Shown: positions 21,661 through 35,139 of the stretch, piece after piece
Layout of the letters: every line of letters starts with the position of its first letter
How positions within the stretch are numbered: position 1 is the first letter of the stretch
Assembly: GCA_963082975.1 (NCBI GenBank)
Contig: OY720344.1
Coordinates: 77,178,053-77,242,052 of the forward strand
Length of the DNA stretch: 64,000 nt
DNA from: Labia minor
Taxonomy: Eukaryota; Arthropoda; Insecta; Dermaptera; Spongiphoridae
Direction: 5' to 3'
The notes under the pieces: generated by a model
The model's input: the letters and a program-made list of their open reading frames with translations, nothing else
What the model was told of the DNA's origin: nothing
Database searches by the model: none
Made by a program: the position numbers and the translations under genes

Positions 21661-23519
21661 TTACCCATTAGTCTTTTAAATGAAGAAATAAATATTAACT
21701 CCTTTAAATAGCCTTTTAATTTGCCAAAGGGTAAGGTTTTTTGGGATTAATGAGCTATCAAATAATAATATGAATAAAAAATTAAATAACTATTTTAAAA
21801 AAAAAATATTATTTACCAATGAAGTTATATTGCAAAAAATTATGTAAAATTTTAAATTATACATTAAAAAATAAATATAAATTTGTTTCAGTCATTTTCG
21901 GTAATTTCTCTCATATGTTCTGGGCAGATTTTTATGTAAATAAGTTTTTTTTTATCGAATTAATAGATTTAATTAATTTTTTTAATATTGTGTTTTTTGT
22001 TTATATACCTAAATATATATGTTTGGTAATTCCCATTAAGGACGGTTTATTACAGAAGACAATAAAATAAAACATAACTATAGATCAAGGCGGAAGATTT
22101 TAAGGATTGTTATATTATTGTATTTTATTATACATATTAGACATATTTTAAATTGTTTATTTTACAATTATTTTGTTTAAATGATTTTCAGATGATGCGA
22201 ATTACATATATATGGAAAGTTCATTGTTTACCTCATGTTTCTTGTTTTATTATATCATCCGCTGCAATAAATCATATTGAAGTATTTACCAGAAATAAAT
22301 ATATAATAGTTTAGTTAAATAAAACAAACATTATATTAATATATACAATATCATAACTCTTTTTACATATAAATATATACATATATTTTTATTAATTTAA
22401 TTCTATATATATATTATATTTATGATATTCATTTAATATAATATAAGTGAAAACAATTTTAGATAATTTATCTAATGTGAGGTCATAATTAAAAATAAAT
22501 ATAAATTGTTTTCAATCTATTTTTCCATAATGTGGTGTTAAAATTATTCTCGCACGCAGATTAGTGGAAGGAGGTAAAACCGGATTTGTCTGATGAAAAT
22601 AGGAAGAGAGATAAATCATAATAATATACGTGTATAAAGAAATTTAATAAAAAAAAAAACTGATCAGCTTAAGATTTTTTTTGCCTCTGAATTTTAACAA
22701 TATTTTAGGATTTCTAATAGATTAATCGATATAATAAAAGTCAAAATAAATTATATTATACTATTCATATCTTACTAATCTATTTAATTTTTCTCATGGT
22801 ATTTTTTTACTAGTCAAATGATAATATTATCTTTATTAGGATAAAAAAAAAATTATTAAAATTTATGTGAATAACCCCGAAAAATTCTTAGTAGAATTGA
22901 AAAAGCTTTCATGGTCCATGTTCTTAACTTTATTTTGTATTCTAATTCTATTGTAGTGCAAATTTATGAAAAAAAATTCTTACCTTTGTTACCTTCACCT
23001 TTGTGACCATTATAATATATTATAGGTAGCTATATATTATCAATAAAACATGTTGAGTTCATTAAGGCGGAAATGACTACGATATATTTATTTATTATTA
23101 TTTTTTTTTTTCAATAAATAACTGAACAATAAGATTTTGATTATATTTAGATAAAGCAGATAAGCTTGTAATGTGTAAAGTAATCTCTTTTGAGATGTCT
23201 TTGATTATTATTAAGTTTTTTTTTATGTCATCCTTGAGTAATTAAAGAATATAAAATAAAGTTTGTTCAACTAATCTCAAAGACAGAAGAAGCAAATATT
23301 TATTTTTTCATTCCACAAGAAGAAGGGTGAAATCTATAATTAATCTGATTGATAGATAAAATATAAAGTTGATGAAAAATCGATTTCAATTTATCAAAAA
23401 AGGTAAGTTGACTTGTGTTTTGGTTTCTGTTTTTAATTCTCCCAAATGTTCTCTAATGCACTTGTTTCTTTTTTTGCTGTTCATTTTTTTTCCCATTTTA
23501 TAACGATTTATCTATCGAA
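21661..23519. other. AT-rich intergenic DNA
   Basis: No supported feature; the 83-codon frame at 21,819-22,070 is AT-rich and shows no family resemblance. Confidence 0.45.
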
Positions 23520-23745
23520 TTCTGTGCCCCTATTAAACTGAAATCTTTGGTCGCAACCCCATTTTTCCAATTATCTTTAACTTTTGTCCCATATTCTACT
23601 AATTTCTATCTGCTCTCCAATCTTATCTTATATTATCAACCCACCAGTCGATTGTCTATTGGTTTTCCGGTAGACAAACTTCTCTATAACCATTTCTCAT
23701 CCATTCGAACTACTTGTCCCTCCTTGATTTTATCAAACTATGTTT
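23520..23745 (-). mobile_element. Old LINE 3'-end fragment
   Basis: The minus strand reads GQVVRMDEKWL, then GKPIDNRLVG, then a Trp/Lys-rich 'IWDKS' and 'NWKN' stretch and 'LIGAQNS', the pattern of the post-RT C-terminal tail seen in two other fragments here. Stops and frameshifts are frequent. The plus-strand 90-codon frame over it is a shadow. Confidence 0.45.
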
Positions 23746-24697
23746 GGGGATGCTTAAAGATATATCAATTTTTTTTAGATCAAATCTTTCTTTTGATTAA
23801 GTATAAATTCATTTACTGACTGTTCTTGATTCAATCTTCCTAACTTGATTAATAAATCTTCTGATGAATCAATGTATCAATTAAAGATAATTACAAAACA
23901 ATTAAATAATATGGTAGTCTTTAAAATCTCTTAAAAGTTATTGGGTAGTTTTTTTATAGATGATCTATCATCTTTTGAGAAGATGGATCCAGAAAATGAA
24001 CAAAACTATTTCTATACCAAATAATTTTGTTTTAGATTCTTCAATCATTTTTGTCACAATTTATGTTCTACGCCTAAATATAGATATTCAGAATTGATGA
24101 TCTTGATAATAATAACACTAAAAAAATAATCAATTTTTCTAAACAAATAAGGTAAGAAAGTTATAATCTTTTTAAAAAATTTCTCAAACACAAAATCATT
24201 ATTCCAGTGATAACAAATTATACCTTCAATAAAAATATCGTTTATTAATTTATTTTAAATGAACTATGCTTATATTTATATAATTCTGATAATTATAAAC
24301 CATACATAATAATTCTTCTTTCACTATTCCCATATATGTGCCACTCAGATTAACTCCAATTTTTAAAATTTTGCTAGTAATGTAATGTAATGTAAGGTAA
24401 TCTGTAACATATGAAGTCAATAATGTTCTTGATAATCTTAATATTGCAATGCAATATACATTTTTCTGTAATCAATAAACCTGAATGTGAACTTTGGACT
24501 TCATTTTCTCAGTTACTTAATGTGGAGTTAATCGCTTTGGCTTCTGAGTGCCACATATTATTAATTTAAATTTACATATATTCTATTCTATTTATCATAT
24601 TATTTCATCTCACTCTCTTTCTCTATTTTATACAAGAACAATAAAATCTGTGACCTAAATGGAAGCTACCATAATCAATATGTTTCTTTAATCTTGG
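23746..24697. other. AT-rich intergenic DNA
   Basis: Only simple sequence, including a short TAATG-rich run near 24,380; no feature supported. Confidence 0.4.
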
Positions 24698-24772
24698 CAT
24701 CGAATCTCATCAGATCTTTCAAGTTAAGTAACATAGATTGGGTTCGATCACTTGTCCTGCCGACACGGTTAT
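24698..24772 (+). pseudogene. 5S rRNA-like relic (5S pseudogene or 5S-derived SINE head)
   Basis: CTCATCAGATC then AAGTTAAGTAACAT, then GGGTTCGATCACTTG follow the order of the central part of arthropod 5S rRNA (CTCGTCCGATC, AAGTTAAGCAACAT, GGGCTCGGTCAGTACTTGG). The central 29 bases fit best; both flanks are decayed and the 3' third is lost. It is not a functional 5S gene. Without a second copy in the window, a lone pseudogene and a SINE3-type head cannot be told apart. Confidence 0.5.
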
Positions 24773-25789
24773 GTGTTATTAATTTTTTTATTGAAAGTGT
24801 GTCGATGGTGTTATTGTAGATTGTCAACCCTTTCTTTGCAACTCGATTGAAAAAAATTCTCATAGAGCATTAACAGAAAAGGATTAACAATGAATTCAAG
24901 ATACTCTAAGATTTTAAGATTTAAATGAATTTCAATCAATATCATTTTTCGATTTATTAGTATGTTTATATATGTATACGTATGGACATTTACTATTATT
25001 TTACTTAACATATTATCAGGAATTTATAGTGCCTTTCATGATTTATTGTGATTACATTGTATATAATTCAAAAATTTCTTCTTTTTTTGCAGGTTCAGTT
25101 CTTTCTATCCAAATTTTATAATATTTATTAAATGAATTGTTATGGATAATTAGGGTGAACTCAACAAATGGTGATTTCCAAAAAATACATGTGGAAGTTT
25201 TATCATAAGAGCGAACTTATAAAATTTTAAAAATATTCTAGACGAATTGTGAAGGAAATAAAAGAATAGATTTTAATGATCACTTTTTGTAGAAATTGAA
25301 TTTATTTAAACCGAAGTTCACCCTTCAATATTTGCAAAGTAATACTTGTAAGTTATTAAAAAATTAACTTAATAATCAATAATGAAATTAATACTATTTC
25401 TTATGACTAATATTGTTGCAAATTTTTTTTTAGGATTTTCTAGAATTTTTTTAGTATACACATACAGTATATATTATCTCTCAAATCAAATAATCATAAT
25501 CAAATTATATTAAAAAATTTACTAATTCTCCAAAGACAAATTTGTTTCTATCATAATAAATTGAAATTAAAAATTTAATTTAAATGAACGAATTAAAAAA
25601 AATAATAAATAAATAAATAAAAATTCTTTTTAAATTTTTCTTAATTAAATTTTGAAAAACAAACCAAAAAAAATATTTTAAAAATCAAAACCCATCAATT
25701 ATTTTTGTTATTTTTTATTCTCCATTTAAGTCTCCTAACGAATAGTATATTGTCATCGATCATTGGATTTTATCTTTGTTAGTCAAATC
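24773..25789. other. AT-rich intergenic DNA
   Basis: No supported feature. Confidence 0.45.
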
Positions 25790-26060
25790 AAAACGATAAA
25801 AATTGGAAACGAGAGCGCGTTGAGTTGCGCAATGGGCGTGGGCATCGAGTCGTTTCTCCCCCCCCCCATAGCAACCCCACCTTTTCTTTGACCCCCTCCC
25901 CCCTCCAAGGTGGGGACCGAGCCAGGTAGTCTGCAAGACGACCTTCCAGGACACTTGACGACCTGCAGGTGCCTCTGCACCTTGACTGCCGCCCCTCGCC
26001 TGCCTCGATGTTTAATTTGAATGCTACACTCTGTCCACACCTTCATTCATCTTCTAATCC
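25790..26060. promoter_or_regulatory. GC-rich island, candidate regulatory element
   Basis: Sharp rise in GC with CpG and pyrimidine-rich runs, including C10 at 25,858-25,867. CGACCTGCAGGTGCC near 25,963 carries a CAGGTG E-box. The overlapping minus-strand frames (64 and 87 codons) have no recognisable content and follow from the composition. Confidence 0.3.
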
Positions 26061-27300
26061 CATTCCATTGGAAATGAAATCATAAATCACTACAACGCAT
26101 TGATTGCAATCAATGTTATACAAATATATTGAGAAAAATCTAAGAATAACATGAATAATTAAACAAATAATAATAATCATAATAATAATGATACAAAAAA
26201 AAAAAATTAATCCATTCATTAAAATATTTGAAATCTTTTAAAAGATAATTCCAAACGATTAATGCAGCTGGAGGCTATTTATAAGTAAATAACCACCTTC
26301 TACCGCCCTACCTCTCCCCCTCTCATTCCCTATTTGATTCATCTAACATATCCTTTGGAATATCTATTTCAAAACCATTTCTTAGCAAGATTTTTTCAAT
26401 GAATTTATTTATTCCTCTTATCTTCTATCTACAGGTGTTCTTTTCAGTTAATTTCCTTGCTTGTCTTTTAAAGGCCTCTATGACTTTCATAATTTTAATA
26501 ATTATAGTATTTAAAAAAAAACACTATTCAGATATCTTAATGAATCTTTTTTTTTAAATCATTCTTCTTCTATCTTACAAATTGTTTCATTTTATCATTT
26601 TTTTTTGTTTATAAAATGCATTAATAAAGGTTTTTGCGATAAACAGTGGATGGTTATTTGTCTTGTCAATGATCATAAAAACGATAATTTTTTTTTATTA
26701 ATACTTAATATAATTTAATATGTTTTTCAAGATTCATTTAAATAAAAAACTATGCCTGAAGGTTTTTCATTTGTTTTACTTTTTAATCAATAATATAATA
26801 TCATAATTTAGTTCTAATGTATTTATTTCAAAAATTTCGAAAATTTGTTTTATTCTAATTTATTTTCATAATACGATTGATTAAATTTAAAAATAAGAAA
26901 TATTCAATGATCTGATACATTTAATGAAATCGTTATAATCATTCTATAAATATAAATCTAATAATAGCTATTTAACTAATATTTTTAATGATATGAACTC
27001 ATTCATTTTCATTATTATTCCGATTTTGTGTATAGCTTTCAATTAGTAATTAATTAATTCATATTTAATATTTTTTGCCTTTGATCTTAGTTTAAATAAA
27101 AACTTTCATATTTATTTCTTTATATTATAATTTATTAATTGTCTTTAACAATTAAAAAAAACGAAAACGTGCGAAATTTTTTATTTAATTATTTATTTTT
27201 ATTCATATAATGTTAATAACAGTGTCTATTTATTTATTAATTCAAGATAAAATCTTTAATAATACAATTATAAATAAATAAAGCTCCTGTGTAAGTCTTT
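26061..27300. other. AT-rich intergenic DNA
   Basis: A slightly pyrimidine-rich patch lies at 26,290-26,460. No gene or repeat end supported. Confidence 0.45.
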
Positions 27301-27510
27301 CCCTAGTACTTATCCATTTAAGATGGAACCTAGCCCACCGTACTTAAGCTCAAGGGATCAAATCTCGCCTGGTTAGCGTTATTTAAGATTAAATAATGAA
27401 TTTCAAATAAATGTAAGGACTGCCTTTAATGGGCATAGATTCCGTAAGATAATAAAAATTACAAAACTACTAGTTTAAGATGACCAGGATAATATCTTAG
27501 AAATAAGTAT
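27301..27510 (+). repeat. tRNA-derived SINE (family A), copy 2
   Basis: The head carries a box-B-like GGGATCAAATCTC at 27,354-27,366; the body block ATTTAAGATTAAATAAT is shared with the 29.26-kb copy, and a GGACTGCCTTTAATGGGC tail block resembles the tail of the 12.8-kb copy. Too diverged for a tRNA gene. Confidence 0.5.
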
Positions 27511-28204
27511 TCTGGTCTGGTCGCCAAAATTATTTAGATTTAAGATGAATTTTATATAAATTCTAATAAATTCAAAGAATAGTTAAAATTGGCTTTGGTC
27601 TCAAAAGCATGTAAAATTAAAAAAAATATATCTATTTATTATATTTAAGCTATTTAATTTCAAGCATTAACTGGGATTTATCAATGTTGCCCAATGTGTA
27701 CAGTAATTCAATTCAATTTGTTTTTCAACAGAAGGTACTCTCTCATTTATTACAAAGTTATTTAGTTCATTAACCATTATTTATAACATATGACATAATA
27801 ACTAATAAATTTTCTGTATAAAATTTAATAAAAAATACTATTAAAATAATTGTATTATTTTGTTAGAACCTCATATTTCTTAACAAATCTATGTTAAATT
27901 ATTGTGTACTATTGGTTTAATGTGAATATAAATTAATTTAAGATAAGCGTATATCACTTTAACTAACCTATTATGAATATCTCTTTATCTTAAATTGAAC
28001 TTGTTCACCTTTATTTTTGCTCTCTTTTCTTTGTTCTTTGTTTCTTGAATATTTGCCAAGTAGATGATAGCCCAAGAATTGTTGTTTTATATTTTTTTTT
28101 TTTGTATTCCGGTATTATTTTAATAAATCAAATCGTGGAATTAATTATTACTAAATTCCTTGATTTGATTGGAAAGGATTGCTGTTTGTTACATTTTAAA
28201 ATTG
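27511..28204. other. AT-rich intergenic DNA
   Basis: Nothing supported. Confidence 0.45.
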
Positions 28205-28445
28205 TTATATATTGATTGAGGGAAGATAATGTCACGTGCAACCGACCTTGGTTGTAGCTTACTTTTGTTGCTCTGTTGTTCGTGATTTTCATTCCCGGAT
28301 TGGACTATTTAGCCTCTTTCGAAAGCCTACAACAGTTAATTTTTTATTTCGCTCAGAGACATTTAGCAATAGGTGAACCGTGGAAGGCGGGAGGCGAGGG
28401 CCGCCACCTATTATTAATAACTATTAAATTGTGTTGTCCCAACAT
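28205..28445. promoter_or_regulatory. GC-richer island with E-box and long hairpin
   Basis: CACGTG at 28,233-28,238 lies in a complex block. AATAGGTG (28,368-28,375) and CACCTATT (28,405-28,412) form an eight-pair stem around a GC-rich loop. The 64-codon plus frame has no family. Possibly an enhancer; inference only. Confidence 0.25.
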
Positions 28446-29257
28446 TAATAGAGATATCAAAATTTATTAAATAATAAATTTTTATTTTCTGTTTAGGATT
28501 TATATTGTTTTTTTTTAATATCTACCCTTCCTGATACAAGGTGATTATTTATTCAATTGTTTTTAATTTAATATATCCAAATAATACTTTACTAAACTAA
28601 ATATTGACAACTCAAATTCCTTATAGTATAGAAAATTAGATTTAAGGCGAATAAAATGATTATCTATGTCGTAGAAATTCTAAACTGTTATATTATTTGA
28701 GCGAATATGGGAGAAAGAGGGGGGGGGGGAGAAAATTAAAGAATATATTATAATATTATATAATATATAGGTATATATATATATAATATCTTTAATTCTT
28801 TATAATATGGTTTGTAATATAAAAAATATTTATCATTAATATTATTAATTTTTAAATAACAAATTCTGTGGAAAATCTGATATTTGATTCAATCTTTTAT
28901 CCTCAAAGTTTCATGTTACAATTTTCAGGATCGATAACCCCTTGCATTTATTATTACTTGTGATAGATAGGTGACTTAATTTGAGAAAAAAAAATAAAAA
29001 AGATAGAGGAAGATAACTTTAAATTAATAAAAATTATATTTATATTATATGGATAAAATTTAGGAATCTCATGAATATCAAAAAAATTATGATCCTCTTG
29101 TCTAACAATCAAAAAAAAAAAAAATTAAAAAGTAATTAGTATATTTGAAATAAGAAATTATTATATCAACTTTATTTTATTAGCTAAACAAAAAAGTTTT
29201 AATTAATTATTTTAAATGTAATTTACTAATCTAATCTAATAAAAGTAAAATAATAAT
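28446..29257. other. AT-rich DNA with G11 tract
   Basis: Eleven G at 28,719-28,729 and a TA-rich run at 28,750-28,790. No feature otherwise. Confidence 0.4.
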
Positions 29258-29400
29258 ACTTAGTCCGTCGAACTTAAGATTAAAGGGTTAAACATTGCCA
29301 AATTCATTTTGATTTAAGATTAAATAATTAATTGAAAAGAAAATTATGACCAGAAATTACAAAAACGAATAAATTTTAAAACGGATGATTTAAAATTTTT
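29258..29400 (+). repeat. tRNA-derived SINE (family A), copy 3
   Basis: CCGTCGAACTTAAGATTAA, a box-B-like GGGTTAAACATTGCC and then ATTTAAGATTAAATAATTAA align in order with the 27.3-kb copy. Strongly decayed. Confidence 0.45.
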
Positions 29401-29814
29401 CACTATGTAAAATGAAAAAAAAAATTCACACATTTTATTTAGTTGAAATAATATACCATCACATTTCGAATATTTATATATATAAGTGTATATAAAATTT
29501 ACACTCAATCAATTATTTAAATAAATGAACTTGCCAATAAAATGAACCATACTATATTACTATTTAATATCAATATTAATTTAATAGAATTATTTAAAAT
29601 AAATTATTTATTATTTCACATTCCACTAATTCTCCCTCTCTTTCTTTCTTTCGTTAAGTAGATTGCATTAATGAATAATTTAATCTCGAGTTTGTTGATC
29701 AGCATTCCCTTCCCCTACTCTTCTTCAACGTTTCATTCTCTCTCACCTTCTAATTCATGAATCTCCAAGCGTATTTTACACTTTTAATGAATTAACTATT
29801 TTGGAGAATAAATT
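29401..29814. other. AT-rich DNA
   Basis: Pyrimidine-rich at 29,630-29,760; nothing supported. Confidence 0.4.
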
Positions 29815-30145
29815 CCGCCACCCGGTATGTTGTTTGGTTGGTCAATCAGCACACGCATTTGTTGTTGTTCATGGTGATGTTGAATTATTATTGTTGTTGT
29901 TGTTGTTGCTGATGTTGTTGTCCATAACCTTGCAATGGTCAGGTGCCCCTCCCTGGACCTGAACCCGAGAACCCAAGGCATGTCGCAGGAGACAAACTAG
30001 ATCGACCTCGGAGCTGAAGCATTCAGTTCCCCGCCTCAGACCGGCTTTTCCACCCATTGGCTTCTCTTTTCAGCCCGACTCGACAAGCAATCGCTGACCA
30101 AATTTGGTGACATTCTCATCCGTCTCGGCAACACATCCATCTTTT
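29815..30145. other. GC-richer island with CAA/GTT repeat
   Basis: A GTT tract (29,887-29,919; CAA on the minus strand) lies beside a complex block. Minus-strand frames give poly-Thr or poly-Asn runs (61 and 62 codons) without a family match, a splice framework or a start context. Could be a low-complexity coding exon or regulatory DNA; I cannot decide. Confidence 0.25.
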
Positions 30146-31068
30146 AATTACCAAAATTCTTCTTTTGGAAAGAATAAATATATATATATATATATATCTC
30201 ATATCTTATTAAAAATTCACAATATCATTTATCTTCTTAATCTGATTTCGGACATTTAAATACCTACAAATGGTTAAAGAAAAAAGCCGACCAATACAAT
30301 TTTTGATCTCATTAATTTCTTTTGTAATAAATTTAAAATGTAACCTTATTTTTAATAGTTCTTAGAAATAATTTTTTTTAAAAAAAAAACGAATTTTTTA
30401 AATTATCTATTAACTGTTTCACTATTCAACTTTTCGATTCCCTTTTGAACCATTAACATAATTTTCTAACAATATAATCAGCAAAAAAAAATAATAAATA
30501 AAGATTTTTTTTAAATTGACATAATTAAATTTTTAAATTATTATCTTTTGTTACCTCAAATAAAAATTATTTTTATATTAATTAAACTAATTAATTAAAG
30601 GTTATCAAAGTTTTTTTATTTTATATATCAGAATATATCTTATATATCTTAAATATAATAATAAATTTTATCAATTTTTTTTGACAAATATTTATTACAT
30701 TAGTATATTTTTTAATTATTTGTATTATTTTCTTTCTAAGTGTATAATACCCTATTTAAATTTATGAAAATATATATTAATAAAAAAATTAATATTTTTA
30801 AAATAATATAATATTTGTAAAAGCAAAATAATTTTATAATTATGATATTAAATATAATATATAAGAGCTATAATTCATTAAATTTACCACAACAAATCAC
30901 AAACATTATAATTAACGTTCGAAAGAAGGATATGATACAAAATCTTAAAAGGAAGCTTCCGCGATAACAATTGGTTCAAAATTAGACATTTAAAATTTTT
31001 TTTCCATGATTCTTTAGCTCAAAAAGTAAATTATCTAAATGTAGAAATCCATAAAATTATAATCTGGA

Positions 31069-31107
<39 letters not shown>

Positions 31108-32339
31108 TTTTTTTATGGGAATATTTTTATGGGTCGCTGTTAAAATTATCCAGTTGATTGATGTCAAATTATTTAGTGTGACCAAGAAATCAAATCTATT
31201 TTTGTCATCTTTTATATATAGACTTCCTAGTTAACAGCATCGATAAAAACAAGTTGGTAACATGGACCACGCATATATAAAATAGCTATCTCTAGAATGT
31301 GTCAAAAAATATTTGAATATTCCTGAACAAGTTCAAATGTTGTCATTTGACTTTATAATGCCGATAAGCAAAAAATTAATGCATCCATCGATCATCAAAC
31401 AAAGTCATTTCTAATTAAAAAGAAAAATAAATAAAAAAAAAACATTCTATAATTTTTTGGCATCTATAATCCGTTGGGTTGATTTTTGTAAAAATTGATA
31501 ACCGGTAATAATAGGGATTCAATTATATATTCGTATAGTTAATTATAGTTTCAGAATTTTAGATGTTTTTCAAAATTAATTCATGATCATATTATTTGAT
31601 TTTTATTTATTTATTATTTTTTTTTAATTATAAAAAAACATATAGTTACTCAAATTTTGATTATATCTAACGGTCTCTTTCACTCACGGACGATTTTGTT
31701 TTTTATTTTATACTTAACGTTTTTTTTTAGTATTAAACACGAAAACATGAATTCAATATTTCTTTACTATACTTATTTATTAACATAAATCTATAAATTA
31801 TGTAATATCATTTATTAAATATTTTAATTATTACTATGTCAAATGTATCTACATAGAAAACAAATGTATTTATATTTAATTTGAAAATGTGTTTTTAAAT
31901 TCATTGAATAGTTATTGAAAATTAATAAAAAATGATTATTATCAAATATACTCAAAAATACGTATTTTATAAATAACATTGAACAACCTATTTTTACCAA
32001 CCTGATGTTATATGTAATCTTTTCAAACAGTTACCATAAATTTGATCTGCACGATTCCAAGTGGTTGAACAGAAAGATGAGACGATTTCCCTTCTAATTT
32101 TAGACAAATAAGTTAATTTTTTAAAAAAATAAATATAAAAAATACAAAATATTTAATTATTCTTTTATATGTAGATTTTTTTAAAAGAAAATATATAAAT
32201 ATATATTTAATTTAAAAATTTCATTTACTATATATGTATATATATATATATTTTACCCTTCCCTAAATGAATTTCTTTCTTTTGATTATCATTTCCATTT
32301 AATAAAATGACTCTTGTTTCAAAGAGGTTAATAATCTTC
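30146..32339. other. AT-rich intergenic DNA
   Basis: Holds (TA)n at 30,178-30,197 and 31,070-31,104 and many poly-A/T runs. No gene, RNA or repeat end supported. Confidence 0.45.
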
Positions 32340-32640
32340 ATTTGAAATGATGGTAAAGAGACAAGTGGTCCGTCTCTCTTTGTTGGGCAGAGGTCCTACC
32401 GTCAGCGAAGCGAATCGGGGCGACGGAAGGTGAGCTGCTGACCTGCCGTTCCTGAAGCAATCAGCGCAGGTAGCAAGTGTTACAGCCCGAAGCTAAAGTG
32501 CCTCCCCCACCCACCCAGCATCATTTTATTCAAGATGCATTTGAGTCGAACACTCGAGGTTAAGGTAAAGCTGATGTATGTATGTGTGTGGAGGTAAAGG
32601 GGGATAAGGGGGAGAGGGGCATAAAATTGACTTCATTCTT
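32340..32640 (+). promoter_or_regulatory. GC-richer island, possible short first coding exon
   Basis: Two ATG (32,347 and 32,350) open a 27-codon frame, MMVKRQVVRLSLLGRGPTVS and on, to a good donor GGAAG|GTGAGC at 32,430. Nothing identifies the product and no downstream exon was found, so the frame may be chance in a GC-richer regulatory block. A TG-rich run follows at 32,570-32,590. Confidence 0.25.
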
Positions 32641-33194
32641 TCACTCCTCTTTCCAATCTACGATACTTTCAAATATTCATTTCGAAGAAAGATGCTTTGT
32701 CTTTTCACCCAGGTGTCTCAGAAATAGGATGACAACCGATTAAATCGAGAATAATTAGAATTGATCACAGAAAAAATTCAATTTCATCACGTGAAAATAT
32801 ATTTATATATAAGTATTCCTAAATAAAGCACGTAAAATATATTGGACTAAAATTTACTAAGATATACATAAATTTTTTAAACATTTACATTATTTATTGG
32901 TTAAAAATTTATAAAATTTAGGAAGTTCTTGAAATAGAATACAAAAACTAAGAAATTAGACATGAAAATTAAGCTTGATAGTGGTGGTATTTAATTTCAT
33001 TCATTTTATGGAAAAAGTTTTAAATTTAATAATTTATATTAAGTTAAATTGAGCAATTGAGTTAATAATAATAAAACACATCATATTCCAATTGAAGGTA
33101 GATTTAAGATTAAAAATTTTTTCGGCACTGGGTGCTGCGAATATTGACATTGAATCAAAACCATAAGAGAATGATAATTTGTCAGGAGAGTCTA
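32641..33194. other. AT-rich intergenic DNA
   Basis: Nothing supported. Confidence 0.4.
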
Positions 33195-33425
33195 AATCAT
33201 AGGTTCCCTAACTTTTTTATTTCGTAGACCCCTTGCCATGTTTTTCGGTTTTGGGCAGACCTAATTAACCTGAAACTGATTTTTTGTAAAAAATAACCTT
33301 TTTTAGAGCTATATTGAATTGAATTGAATGTATATTGTAAGTAAATAGGCTTGAGATCCACTATCGTAGACCCCCATTTTCATTTCATAGACCCCCCAAA
33401 TTTTTGATTCGCTGAGATTATTTCA
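33195..33425. repeat. Possible hAT-like repeat remnant
   Basis: CATAGGTTCCCTAAC, CGTAGACCCCTTGCC and repeated 'GTAGACCCCC' blocks resemble the terminal part of hAT-type short elements common in animal genomes. No matching right end or target duplication was found. Confidence 0.3.
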
Positions 33426-33704
33426 ATTCAAAACCATTATCCGTAAACTATGTAACTTTTGTTACCGTTAACGTATACAAAGATTATTTATTTATTTATT
33501 TATTACAAATCCCCATATGATATAATTATTTTTTATAGAACATAACATTAATTAAACACTTTATTTAATTAAATCATAAATTATAAACCTGTTATTGATG
33601 AGATTCAATAGACATGGCATAGGATAGGAATGTTTGGAGGAAAGTGGTTGCTGTGTATAAAAATTTCCATGACTTCATAGATAGATAATATTATATTATA
33701 AATA

Positions 33705-33894
33705 GAATATACCAAATTATATAAGTGGGGTGGCCACACTAGGTGATACTTAGAGCCATATTGAAAAATGTTTAAGAGCCTGATCACAAAAACATTTTAC
33801 CTTTTTTTTTAGTAATAATTTAATACTTAGTAAGTTGAATGCGGGTACTTAAAATGGCTTCGCGGGCACCTGGTTGCCGACCTCTGGAATATAC
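33705..33894. mobile_element. hAT-type MITE, copy 2, perfect 8-bp target duplication
   Basis: The element (33,713-33,886) lies between two identical GAATATAC octamers (33,705-33,712; 33,887-33,894). The right end GGTTGCCGACCTCTG matches the right end of the 14.4-kb copy, and AGGTGATACTTAGAGCC and TGTTTAAGAGCCTGATCAC are shared internal blocks in inverted order. No coding capacity. The exact duplication means a younger insertion than the 14.4-kb copy. Confidence 0.75.
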
Positions 33895-35139
33895 TATATA
33901 TACTTTAAGATAAAATAAAGGAGAAATATTTTTGTGTGTATTTTATTTTAGTATATATAGATAATTTTAATGGATTTCACTGAATATGATGTCATTACCT
34001 GGTTTTATACCTGTATTTATATATTTTTATTAAAATATAAATAATAGTTTTTAAATATTTAATTATATATATATATATATTCATTCTTTTACTTTAAAAT
34101 ACTATTCAATTTTTTTTATTTCTCGTGTTTTTATTCTTTTTAATTAATATTTAAGAACATATAAAAAGACTAATGATTAAGAAAAGACCAGTTAATATTA
34201 AAAAAAAACTATTCCTAGATTCTTTTGAATTCTATCAACCATTAATTGAGACTGATTATGTCATCCGGCTTCCAATTTCATGGCTACCAGTTTCTTTTTG
34301 TGAGATAAAATCCAGTTAAAATTAAATTAAAATCTATAACATATATAGATTTTAATTTTATTCTCTAACAACTTAATAAATTTATATATATATATATATA
34401 TAATTTAATGTATTTTTTACCTTATTCAGTTAGGAATTAGTTTTTATGGGATAATAGGGAAAGGGTGGGGAACTCATAATTTCTAACGGGAAGAAAACTT
34501 TACTTTTTTCTAAATAATAAATTCAAACATGAAGTTATTGATGTATTCTGTAAATTTAGATATTTATTTATATTCTTTATACACACCAATCTATATTTTA
34601 TGCAGAAGGGTGTGTTAAACATGGAAAAAGCAATTTTCTTTTTTTATAAAGTTTCATCTTATTCATGTTATAATGTCTTAATAGATATGCATATATATTT
34701 ATAATTAAAATACAAATATGACATTCATCTCACCTTTTATTATTTTTAAATAATACATAATAGATATAAATTATGAAGATTTTTTATTTTTTATTTAATT
34801 TGATTAACCATTTTAGAAGGATGAATTTATTATACCTATTAAAAATATTTTTTTAAATATATATACATATATACCTATTTCGTCTCTCGTTACCTGCTCA
34901 CAAAATATTCTTTCTAGGTTTTCTTTTTAGTCAGATATTACAAAAATCAATTTTTAGCAAATTAATATGAAACTCAATAGAAATTTTTGCCAAATATTTT
35001 ACCCATTTTAAGACAACAAATACGTATTTTAAATTGTTCTTTATAATAAAATTAAAAGATAAATATATCTTATAATATATATTTAATAATAAAACATCTG
35101 GGAATGCGCAAGCTTGCATTGCCAAAACGAACTTAAGTT
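33895..35139. other. AT-rich intergenic DNA
   Basis: Simple TA runs only; nothing supported. Confidence 0.45.

Noticed and set aside
29796-30057. Poly-Asn/Thr protein exon
   Set aside because: It depends on a CAA tract that is open in several frames; no splice or start support and no recognisable domain outside it.
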